A stretch of 64,000 nt of DNA from Pilatotrama ljubarskyi. Lineage: Eukaryota > Basidiomycota > Agaricomycetes > Polyporales > Polyporaceae. Within the stretch, counting starts at the first letter, position 1. Each line of letters opens with the position of its first letter. The stretch lies in the NCBI GenBank assembly GCA_022385805.1, contig MU277724.1, positions 159,905-223,904 on the forward strand. Reading direction: 5' to 3'. The position numbers and the translations under genes are program-made. Of the stretch, positions 51,201 to 62,148 are shown piece after piece. The notes below the pieces were generated by a model. That model saw nothing but the letters and a program-made list of their open reading frames with translations, did not search any database and had not been told where the DNA came from.

Positions 51201-54200
51201 CGAGTGGTGAGGACCTCCGCCCTCGCGTATACGACGGAGACGGGCTTACGACTGTGCGATGCGTGAGCAGGGGACCCTTCAACAGCTTCTCGTACAGAAA
51301 GCGAGCGGTATGACTATCCTGCGGTCTGGTGAGACACGGTAGAGCAGACAGTACCAACATCTCAACTAACCACTGCGCTCAGCGGATCGTCCAGGAGGAC
51401 ATATCTGGAGGGCTAAAACCACTCATCAGCAAAAGCCTCTCTACTGTCGTATCACTCAAGGCTCACAGCGTAGACTGCTCTGGCCAATGCCACGCTAACA
51501 TCCGCTAGTTAATGCCTGGAGACTGTCCAGCCGAACTGGCAGCACGCACCGAGCTTTCTGACCTCCGGATAAACTGACTCCTCTGTACAGGCAGAGTGAG
51601 CGTGACTGCCATCGAGCGAAGCAGATCCACGAACCGTACGCCAATCTCCGTTTCGTCCCCGTCCTCGAAAATCTCCAGATCTGGCTGCAGCGCGCAGCTC
51701 TCCAATACTGCCTCATACCTCTTCTCGTCATACGGATGCCCAAACAGGATGTTGTCCTTGATCGATCGGTGCTGCAGCCACGGAGATTGAGCAGCGTACG
51801 AGATAGTTTGCGACAGTCCGTGCTCGTCCACGTCCGACGCGTTCTTCGACATGAGCAGGCGCCCCTCAAGCATCGTAAGTTCGCCTAACAAGGCCATCAG
51901 GAGTGCAGTCTTTCCGCTTCCCGTGGCTCCCGTGACCACCGTTAGCTTGCGCTCCGGAAACCTGATGTTGATGTCTTTCAGCTCGAAATGACGATCGTTG
52001 ATCGAATCCGGGGCAGCCGGGATTGCAGAGTCGTCAGCGACCACAGTGGGTACGTTCTTTGAGGGGTCCCCTCTAGACCGCTCAGTGTCATTGGCTTTAG
52101 GGACATCCGTGTCCCGACGGCGATTACTCTCGGCTTCGTTCCACTTGAGTGTTCCGTTAATGATGCCCAGTCCTGTCTCGCTCTCTGCAGAGGGTAGCAC
52201 GCTGGCCTTCTTCCGGGTAGACACTTGCTCGTCCACTTCGTCTTCCTCTAGGTACGCGCCGATTCGATCGAGCGCGACCCTCGCCTATGAAGGAGTGAGC
52301 CCGGAAAGCGTGCGAGACGTGCTCTAAGTCTTGCCTGGAGTATCTGCACCAGCGACGTTTGGATGCCTTTGAACGGCTCACGGATCATCTGAAAGAGTGT
52401 AATCGCCTACCCACCGCTCAGCTGCTGCGGCACCAGGTTGAAGTGGGAGAGACGTACCGTGAATGCAATGCCAACAGTCAACTCGTTCCCTCGTCCGACG
52501 AACACGAGGAACGAGGTGACGGACACCAAGATCGGGATGCACGTCTGAATGAGCGAGAACACGACCGCATTCACGCGCGCTGTAATCGCATGAGCACCCA
52601 CGCTAGGAGACGCCCGCGATCCCTGCCCTCATGTACTGACCTCTGACCAGGCACTGCAACTCGGTGTGGCGGGCGTGCAAGACTCGGTGGATCCAGCGGT
52701 CCTCCCATGCAAAGAACTTGACTAGCTTGATCTGCGACCGGACGATGGTGAGTACTCCGACTATGGACTAGCTCGTGAGGCGGGCACGAACTGCGGAAAG
52801 GAGTTCGCTCAGGGCGCCCATTCGCTTATCGCGCGCGTTGGAAAGGCCTCTCTGGATCCGGATGGCGCGCTTGCCCGCGAGATCATTGAGTGGCCAGGTT
52901 AAGAGCAGAACGAGAAAGCCTATAAATGCGGCGCTTCCCAGTAGGCTTCGATGAGGAGAGTTTTTAGCGGGTTGTGCGGACAGATAGCAACCCCAAGGGA
53001 GCATCACTCACCGATACAAGAACAGCGCAGCGAAGAGAATGTCCAAGGGACCTAAGGCCCTGTCAGACGGCGACACGATTGCGAATCATCTCTCCTTCAC
53101 TCACACTGGTACAGAAAGTACAAGTTCGCGACGGTCTGAGTGATTCGGTCCACGTCACCAGACATTAGATTGACAATCTTGCCAACATCCGCCGCGGCCC
53201 CAGCATTCTTTGTTTCGTTCGTAGAGGGGCCCATATGAGCTCGGGAGGTACGGCGATCTCCAGCACCGGAGAAATGCTTGCGTTGCAACGTCTTGTCGTA
53301 GATCGAGGCTACGAGCTCAGAACGAACCCGTCCACTCGCACGTCGGCTGATCCACAGACGGTTGGCGTCCACTTGTGACTGTGAAGAGGGGAATCAGTGT
53401 ACATCAATCTACGTGCTTCCGATCAGAGAGACCAGCTTACCCTGCAGATGGAGGACGCGAATGAAACGAATGCGTACACGTAGATATTTGCCCTCGTCTC
53501 CGGCAGTCCGTCTGGTGCAGCAAGGCCGTCCAGAATGAGTTTCAAGAAATATGGCTTCATGTAGGCCAGCCCGACGCCGATCGCGCTGAGGAGGATGTCC
53601 ATCAGCAGCTCCAACGAGTGAGTCTTCAAGAGCCTCTTGAGGAGCCTCCCCGCTGAGCGTGAGAACCTGACGTGTAGCGGACGAGCCCGCTGGAGCGGGC
53701 TCAACGACCAGATGTCCTCTTCCGTCAGTGTCTTTGACATCCCGAGATCTAGCAGGGGCATAAGCCAGCGGAAGGACATCCAACCCCAGACGGTCGTATA
53801 ATCCTCCGGGGAGGCCGACTTGCCCTTGGCGTGATATTGTAAACGTCATTATCCTATAACATAAAGGGACGCAACAAAGGACTCACATTGTCTTTGTTGC
53901 GAGTATCAGGCGTAGCAAACGGCATGTTAATGATTATAACGGATACCGCGGCAGCGCTGACCAAGTCCACACCAAGGGCAGTGGTCGTGAGAGGAGGCAA
54001 ATGCGTGACGCGGGCGTATGACTCGTAGAGTCGACCCGCCAGGAGGGTTACATCGGAGATCAGGCGCATACCGAAGAGTACGAGGAGGTCGTATGGCACC
54101 GTCGCCGTCGGGCGAGCAACCGGTCGAGCGGCCGCATATGACCAAGTCGCCGCGATCAGGAATTGCAGTGTGCCATTCCGCTTGTTTTCAGGGTCGACTG

Positions 54201-54828
54201 TTGATGAATAGCACCCAACGCCGATCCAGAGCAGAAACAGAAGGAATGACACGGCGGACAAGACGACCGTACGCCAGAAGGGCGGCCGGACAGGTGCTCG
54301 GTCTTCGAGGAGAACGTCCTCAGAGCTTAGGGCTAGCGCTTCTTCCAGTGTCAAGACGTCGGTGAAAGGCGGACGAGATTTTACTGTCTGGACCAAAGCA
54401 TTGACTGGAGGAGAGGCCGACAGTACGACAAGCACGACGAAGGTGAATGGGATGACTGTCGCCCAGAATTCCGTACCCCTTGTCCCCAATTCGGAGGGGC
54501 CCAAGGCCAGCATCGTATATGCGCTGTAAGAGTCCGCTACGCCTGCACTTCGCGACGTCTGGTATGGAGGATTAGTCGTGGAGATCACCTTGGAGTAGCA
54601 GTCTAAAGTCGTGGAGATACCTACGTATATGTATTCGGTATTGCCTGAACACCCGCACACTGTGACCTGAGTGATAACGGTCCTACGGGTAGTTTTCGCC
54701 GTCCACGGGAGATTGTATTGACGAAAATACATTTACCACTCACTCGTAGGGCACTCGAGACCGCCCTCTAATATGTCTGAGATAAGGAGTGATAGGGATG
54801 CCGCCATCATAGGCCAAACCATCGCCAT
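48247..54828 (-). CDS. ABCC/MRP-type full ABC transporter
   Basis: Membrane exporter of conjugates or drugs with layout TMD0-TMD1-NBD1-TMD2-NBD2. Suggested start ATG 54828 ([20 protein letters not shown]). TMD0 spans include [13 protein letters not shown] and [23 protein letters not shown]1 has Walker [22 protein letters not shown]-loop [20 protein letters not shown], signature SLSGGQKAR and Walker [12 protein letters not shown] (split by introns at 51360-51560), then [23 protein letters not shown]2 has [40 protein letters not shown], a Ser/Pro-rich insert of about 45 residues, signature [20 protein letters not shown], Walker [21 protein letters not shown] and H-loop [20 protein letters not shown]. 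Both ATP sites look complete. Substrate unknown; close to fungal YBT1/YOR1-type ABCC proteins. N-terminal exon borders are the weakest part. Confidence 0.9.
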
Positions 54829-55311
54829 AGGTGAGTCTTGTCAATAATGCAGACCAGTGATGGGTTGTTAGTAGTACTTATACTCCAAGACGCGGTTCCG
54901 CTGGTCGCGAAGCTGAGGGGGAATAATGATGGGAAGGCGAAGTGGTTCAACGTTTCAGGCGTTGTGAGCTTACATAAAACCTGAGAGCCCCGTACGGGTC
55001 CGCGGATCGGGCTCATAAGCGGCAATGGTGGCCCAGCTGAGGACGGCCGCTGCGCGTCCCGAATCCTGACGACTCACTCAACACGATCTGAGTATGTGCG
55101 AATCTGCGATGCCTTGCATGCTCCCCCTGAGCGACCTCCTGATTCCTGAACGTCGCGTTGTGCTGGTTCCTGCCACGGGAATAGCACTCTTACCGCAAAC
55201 GATGTCAATCAGCCATTAGAGCTGATCTTGGGGCTGACCCGACCGGTTTCGTGTCGTTACACTGGTAGTATAATACCACTAGCACCGCCCAAACGCCGCA
55301 GGCTCGTAGAA
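54829..55311. other. Intergenic, nothing recognised
   Basis: Upstream of the ABC transporter and downstream of TOF1, both on the minus strand. No motif found. Confidence 0.5.
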
Positions 55312-58300
55312 CTACTCATCATCATCTTCATCCGCGATCACGATGCGATTCCTGCGTTTGCCCCTTAGCGTGTCGAGCATCGCGGGATCGTCGTCCGAGT
55401 CGTCAGGGGATGGCGAGCGTCTTGAGGTGTTCGCATGAGCCCTCTCATCCGAGTCCGCAACCCGCCCGCTGATGTCCTCCGCTTCGGGTTCTGGGGAGGA
55501 TGTCCTAGCAGCTTCAGGAGTTCCACCAGCAGCAGCTGGTGTCGCACGAGCGCTAGGGCGCGGACGGGGCTTCGGTTTAGGACGGGTCTCCCCCGTCTCC
55601 ATCGGCGGCGAGGTATCTGGTGTAGGTTCCGACCGCCCTCGCTTCGGGCTACCAAAGACGTCGAAGTCGCTCTCCTCCGATGAGCTCGCAATTTCCCGTG
55701 CTTTTTCGGCATCGGAATCTTGCTGCTCGCCCTCCGCATCCACGCCCCCGTCTTCTTGCCCGCTGCGCTTCCTCCGCTTCTTGCCAGCGCCGTCTTTTCC
55801 TTTTCGTCTCCGTTTCTTCGTGCCGTGAGCTTTCATAGTGGCGACTTGTCCCGTCGCTGCCGCAAGCCGCGCAGTCTTCTCACGGAGCGCCTTCTCCTTC
55901 TCGAGGAACGCCTCCATGTCACCGTACTCCGCGTCGCTGTCCTCGATGAACTGCGCGGACTTGTACTGCTGCACCTCCTTCTTCTTGCGCTCCTTTTTCT
56001 TCCGCCTCGGCGCGTCCGATTCTGCGCCCGACTCGTCGGGCGAGGGCTCGCGCCGCCGCCGCATTCTCCGCCGCGGCTTCTTCTTGATGAGTTCCGACGG
56101 GGATTTGCCCTGCAGGTCCAGCGGCGTCTCGAGGAATCCGTTGATCACCTTCAGAGTGCGCTGCATCTCCGCGGGCAGGATGACCGAGGGGATGTACCAC
56201 TCGAGCTCATCGGCGTCTGCTCAGGTGTCAGGCAAAGGATGGTGGACGAGGTGAGGACGGCATACCTTCGTCGAGGACCTTGAAGTTGCACAGACGGAAG
56301 AGCAGCTTCAAGTTCGGGTTCTTGTTGGCTGCCTCTGCTTCTTCGTCGCTCACATAGGGGATCACTGGAGAAGGACCTGGTCAATGCATAGCCTAGCAGC
56401 GCACGCAGGATCGCAACTCACGATAGTCGTTGATCTTGGCGATGGCCTCGGCCGAAGGCTGTCCTCTGCTCAGGAGAGCATCCACGTCCGACTCGGCATC
56501 GCTATCCCCGCCCGTCAAATCGATGGTCTTCGAAGGCGCGCCGTCCACATCCTCGATCGTCTTCTTTCGATGCGCGATCGCCAGAGACAATATCTACACC
56601 CCTTTAAATCAGTCTCCGAGCGCATCGAAGCGAACATCGTGTATGACGGACCTGCTTGGTCCACTCGACGAGGTTCCGCTGGCCTTTCTCTACGAGCACA
56701 CCGACGGCGATGCCGAGCTGCTCGCTCCACGAGTAGCCCTTCTTGACCTGGACGTCCTGCGGGAAGCGGCTGTCGAATGGTAGTTTCTCTGATCGTGGTC
56801 TGGCGGCCGCGTCCAGCTCGGCGCTGGAGAACTGTTTCCAAGCCTTGCGGTTCTTCGGGAAGAATGCCTGTGAGTGGTCAAAGCAAGTGTGAGACAGTGC
56901 GTCCGAGTCACGGTTGATAACGCTGGAGCCCGGAGAAGGTACACACCTCGACGACCAGGAAGGAGTCCTCCGCGACGGCCTTGAAGAACTTGCGCAGGAT
57001 ATAGTTGATGAGCGCGACGAGGTCTTTGTACGGCTGTTCTTTCGGTAACGATCGCTCCTCCGCCATGATCTGCTTGAAGAGGTACAGCGTCGACACCTGC
57101 GCGCATGCAAGAGCTTTATGAATCTCTGTCGCTCTTCCTCTCTTCGGGCCTTAGATGTGCGCACCATGAAGTAGAGACCTTCCGCCTTCTGCCTGACGGC
57201 TTGCCGGTGCATGAGGCCTACCACACGTTTCATCTGCTCGGACGTGGTGAACTCCTTGTACCGCGCAAGGTAGACGAGGAGCGTGTGCGTCACGTCTGAG
57301 TGCACAAAGCGCTACACGGCTTGTTCAGCAAGAATGGTGGATCGAGGCGCAAAACGGGTGTGACGTACCTGCTCGAACTGGTCGAAGGTGAACATGGTCT
57401 CGTTCACGACCTCCTCTTCCTCCTCTTGCTGTGGCTCCTCCTCCTCGACGTCGGGCACGCCCTCGCCTTCCTCTGTCGTCTTCCCTGTACGCACGATCGA
57501 GAAGGTGAGCGAGATACTACACAACACGAGCGAGAACACGCACCCGCGCCCCTCTTCTTCTTCGGCTTCGCTTTCTTCCTGACATACATCTCCCCTTTGC
57601 CTTGGCGCTTACTCCACCTCTCCAGCATTCGCAACAGCGCGTACGCGAGGTGCACGCTCGCATCGAGGTACGCCAAGCTCTGTCTACCTTCCTTATACGT
57701 CCGCATGCTCTCGAACGCGAGGTCGAGCACCTCTCCGTTGTACACGATCTGCTGCTGGAGCAGTCGCGCGGCCTCCGCGACGTCCTCCTCCTGCTCGTCC
57801 TCGGCGCTTTTGTCCGCGTTCGCGAACGGGTCGGGACCTGCACCATCATAGGTGGGCTTGTCCACGGACGAGGGCGGTGAGGACGCCATTGTGTCCAGGG
57901 TGAGCACGAACTGCGTCAGACACTCGATCCCGGCCTGGAGCTCCGTCCACAGCGTCGGCTGAGAAAGCAAAGCGTCATTTCTCGCATGGAAAATCCATAG
58001 GATGATCGTGAACGTACCTTCTCCTCTTGGGCCTCGCGCATCCGGCGGAGCACCCACACGATCCAGCCGCGGTCGATGACCTCTGCGACGAGTCCGAACT
58101 TCCATCGCGAGCCCTCGGGCTGGCGCGCGCGCTCGCACAGGAAGAACTCGAGGAACCACTTCGCCACGAACAGCAGTCGGAGGTGGTCCTTCTCGGTGAT
58201 CTTCGGGCGTTCCGCTTTGATATCCTTCAGCAGCGACGCCAGCAGCGCTATAGAAGAGCGCATATACTTAGGTCATGAGGCACATCAGGCAAGAGCGATC

Positions 58301-59563
58301 GCAAGCTCACGGTTGAAGCAGCTCTCAATGAAAGCGCGCGCGAGGTTTTGCAGGACGAGCCGCGCGTCGAGCGAGAAATTCTCGTCGCGTCCGAGCTCGT
58401 CGACCTTCTTCCCCCGGCCTGCACGGTGCTTCTTCGCCGCGACCATGTCCAACGCGCTGCCCGAGTCCTTATTCAGCGCCTGCTGCTTGTGCAGGACATA
58501 CGCGCGCGATGGGCCCGCCTCCGCTTCTTGAGGCACGTCGTCGCCCGCCTTCGCTTTCTTCGGGTTCAGCATGACGGAGATCGTAGTGCCGAAGCGGGAG
58601 TGCCGCGAGGTGGTCTTGCGCGCGATCTCTCGCTTGCGCTGGTCTTCTATGGCGAGGAGGCTTTGCAGCGCTTTCGTAGATTGCTACGCGCGTCGCGTGA
58701 AGCGTTTACTGAGATGCGCATATAGCACGAGTGCTCACCTTTGCCTGATCGCTGGCGAGAGAGGCGGGCTTCACACCGCGGAAGAGCAGGTAGAAGATCT
58801 CGAGGACCACGGTGTTCCACTGGTTGAACATCGGGTCCGACGCGTTCGAGGCGATCGTGAGCAGCAGGTCGATAAAGTGCGACTCTGATAGGCCTTTCAC
58901 CAGTCTGCTCTGGAGGGTCGAGAACTCGGCCTGGTCAGCGCTGCCGTACATGTTCGGGGGTGGGTCCTTGATGAATGCGAGGTTACGGATGAGGTGCAGC
59001 ACCACGTTGACGATCTGCATGTCGCGTTCCGTCCGTTCTTTCGCGTCGCGCGCAAGGCAAGGCAGAGTGATGGCGAGCAGCGCTTGAAGCACTCCCGGGC
59101 GCAGCAGCGCCGCCTTGTAGTGCAAGTGCGCGAGCAGGAGTTGGGTGTAGTCCGTACCGCGATCGAGCTCGTCGTCGAGCTCCTTCAGCTCCTCCGCAAG
59201 GTCAATGGGCCAGGTCATGGCCGTCATGAGGTCCGCGCACGCTATCGCGCGTTTGTCCTCCACCAGTCCCTTCCCCGCCGTCTCCAGTAGAATAGGGACG
59301 AGGTCGTTGGGCAATACTCGTGTCGACCAGAATATGCGTGCGACGGTGCGGTCGTCGTCGGTGTCGTCCTTGCGCCAGAATTTCTTCAGGTCCTTGAGAC
59401 AGCCGTAACACTCGTCGCCGAGGCGGTATGTCTTTCCTTCATATCCACCGAGCGCGTCGACAACGCTCTGGATGGGGCCTTCGAGGATGGCACGGCGGTC
59501 GACGTATGGCTCGTCGCCGGACTCTTCCTCCTCAACGGAGATCGTGTCGTCCACATCGTCCAT
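55312..59563 (-). CDS. TOF1: Timeless/Tof1/Swi1 replication fork protection protein
   Basis: Nuclear component of the fork protection complex with Csm3/Tipin and Mrc1; stabilises stalled forks and couples helicase to polymerase. Start ATG 59563 (MDDVDDTISVEEEESGDEPY). The Timeless N-terminal domain fills the long first exon (to about 58740): VDALGGYEGKTYRLGDECYG, IFWSTRVLPNDLVPILLETA, VVLHLIRNLAFIKDPPPN, FNQWNTVVLEIFYLLFRGVK. Then SRHSRFGTTISV, FIESCFN, RLLFVAKWFLEFFLCERARQ, an acidic segment (TEEGEGVPDVEEEEPQQEEE), MFTFDQFEQRFVHSDVTHTL, FFPKNRKAWKQFSS and VKKGYSWSEQLGIAVGVLVE. The C-terminal about 280 residues are disordered and very basic/acidic (KKKPRRRMRRRRE, GTKKRRRKGKDG), ending RNRIVIADEDDDE-stop, a usual end for fungal Tof1. 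Confidence 0.95.
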
Positions 59564-59962
59564 GACTGATTGTATGCGTCAACCAGGTGTTACAGGGCAA
59601 GTATTGAGAAGAGAGGTCCCAAGTCAAAGTCAGAGGAGAAGCTATACGTAGAGGTAATGACCGTTGCGTGTTAGAACACGCCATAACGTCCAGCCCAGAC
59701 ACGCGTACTGTGACCAGCGCGTTACGTAACGCGTTGGTCACGCCTCGGACTTGGGCTTACTCGCACTTGTCTGAGCGGAATTCCTGTAACCTCACTCATC
59801 ATAGGTAAGCTGTCACTGGGTCTGGTTCTGCATGGCACGATCATAAGCTGCATTGTCATCGATATTACTCGACTAGTACTATACTCGTAAGTTCCATCCC
59901 GACCGAAGACTACTAGCTTCCTTAGATAGTACGAGCTATATAACCAATCGACCCGTCTATAC
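59564..59962. promoter_or_regulatory. Bidirectional promoter TOF1/SLX1 with two MCB (ACGCGT) sites
   Basis: 399 bp between divergent starts. ACGCGT occurs at 59701-59706 and 59729-59734. The second lies in a 32-nt palindrome (59710-59741; half-site GTGACCAGCGCGTTAC, one mismatch). ACGCGT is the MluI cell-cycle box bound by MBF, which drives G1/S genes in fungi. Both flanking genes act at replication forks, so S-phase co-regulation is a reasonable inference. Confidence 0.6.
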
Positions 59963-62148
59963 ATGGCCTCATGCACTTCGCCAGCCAACGACCAAGACAG
60001 CCGCTGCCAATCAATGCCGCGCGCGACCAGATCCTCGCTGGCCGACCACTCGTTCCCAGCCTTCTATGCCTGCTACCTGCTCAAAAGCATCCGTACGCCC
60101 AAAGCAACCGCGTTCGTGAATCTCTTAGCCCTTGCTTAAACCTCGAGAATGCTGAACTGTCGAAGGACATACGTAGGTAGCACGCCGAGCCCCCCTCGCC
60201 GCATACGGTAGGTGGCACACCAGCGAGCGACACGCTAATCCTGATCGTTTGACCCTCGGCCTCACAGACAACACAATGGCGAGATATCCCAAGGTGCATG
60301 GAAGACCAAGCACAGTCGACCATGGGTGATGCAGATGATCGTCCACGGCTTTCCCTCCAAACTGGCTGCGCTCCAGTTCGAATGGGCATGGCAGCACCCA
60401 CATCTCTCGCGGCATCTGCGTGGGGACGACGGCAAGGCGATGTTCATCAGCAGCGGTAAATTCAAGTATCTGAATACCAACGTGAAGTGTGTACCTTTCA
60501 CGACCCGCCGGAAAGCCTTGTTAATGCCGCTGCGCAGGGTGGCGCGGAGTATGGTGTCATCCCATCCGTACAATACATGGCCTCTCAGCGTCAAGCTGTT
60601 CACCGAGGAAGCCGCCAAGATCTGGAACAATGCTACAAAGGATCCTTCCATGCCTCCCTTGCCACCGGGCTTGCAGGTCACAACCGAATTTGAAGGCGTG
60701 GATGGTAAATCGGGGAAGACCGGTTCTGGTCGTACAGGACCGATCGACGTGCTCGACAGTATGTGTTGACTCTTTCCAGTTCTTCATGATAATTATCGTG
60801 GACAGACGGCCCATAACGACAGCCCAATTCACGACGGAACATCTGCAGAAGGCTGCCGCCACGTTCACACCTGGAAGCCGCCTCCGGTGTTCGATCTGCC
60901 ACGAGGATATCCCCCATGATGCTGTAAGCGGGACATCTGTTCGCTACCCTTCTTCATCTGATTCCTAGGCGCCTCAGGATCCACTTGCCACAGCCTTGTG
61001 CCCAACGACCAAATGCACAGCAGTTTCACATCTGGCCTGCCTATCGAGGCACTTCCTGTCCAGCGAACCGTCCGCCTCCACCTCCGACATCTTACCCCGC
61101 GGAGGAACATGCACAGAGTGTCAGTCGTATATCCTATGGGGTGACATTATCCGAGGATGCTACCGTCGCCGCCAGGGTGGCGCCATACCAGAGAATGAGC
61201 CAGAAGAGCTGGACGATCATGAAGATGACGGTCACGGCCATCTGTTCGGCGAAGCGGAGGACGGAGAGGAGCTAGAGGGGGCGTCAAGGCCCAAGCCGGC
61301 AGAACCTGCGGCACAGCCGCGCACGAAGAAACGGCCCACAAAGCGAGGCTGGTCGGCGTCCACTCGCAAGCCTGCGTCGAATTCCACCGCAGCATCGCAC
61401 GCTTCTAGCGATGATGAACGGGAGCATTTTGACCTCGATGCTATCAGCAGCTGTGAGGAGGAGTCTGAGTCCGGAGACAACCTTCCATGGGCACGACGCG
61501 ATCCTGCCAAGCCAAAACCCGTCTCGCGGTCTAAAGCGTCCACGTCCAACGCTCAACCCATCGCAAGAACGATTCGCCCTACGGCCAAGACTCGTCCTCC
61601 TCCCACTGGCTCCAAAGTACAAGGACGTAACGGCTTGCATTTCCTCTCCCACGCACAGACTTCCACTGCAACGGAACCTGTCGTCGAAGATCACGACGGG
61701 AATCCGATGGCATTCAGAGCGCTGCCAGCCGCCGGGCCTTCAAGGTTTGTTCTCATGTCAGCAACACGCTTCCATGTGCTCATCTAAGGGATCTGCTGGA
61801 CGACATAGGGATGGCGTCCGAGAACCCTCGATGCACGGGCTGTCTCAGATGCCAAGGGAACCACGTTCCGCGAGCCAGAATCATGCTGTTGACCGTGCCC
61901 ATTCTTCCATTCAGGACAGGCCTAACGGAGAAAGAGTCTCGTCCGCTTTACCACCGGCGGGTCGCAGAGACATTACTGGAGGACGTCGGACGGCATCAAG
62001 CACGGCGAACGGGCACGCAGAACGTATGCCTCCCAAGTCGAGGCCCCTTCCTGACCTGCCACCGCTCTCACAGCCACCCGATTCGGCAAGAGGCCGAGGA
62101 CAGCGCGCAAGACCTCTCCATAATGAAGTGGTCGAGATTTCTGATTGA
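59963..62148 (+). CDS. SLX1: Structure-specific endonuclease subunit SLX1 (GIY-YIG plus zinc finger)
   Basis: Catalytic subunit of the SLX1-SLX4 nuclease that cuts branched DNA. Six exons (59963-60111, 60166-60207, 60268-60758, 60823-60923, 60969-61744, 61809-62148) keep phase and give 632 residues. The GIY-YIG domain is [40 protein letters not shown] (catalytic Arg in PRRRI-type string), [20 protein letters not shown] with the metal-binding Glu in FEWAWQHP. The zinc finger follows: [52 protein letters not shown]. The remaining about 340 residues are disordered, basic and acidic ([20 protein letters not shown]), ending [13 protein letters not shown]. A longer tail than yeast Slx1 is usual in basidiomycetes. 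Confidence 0.92.
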
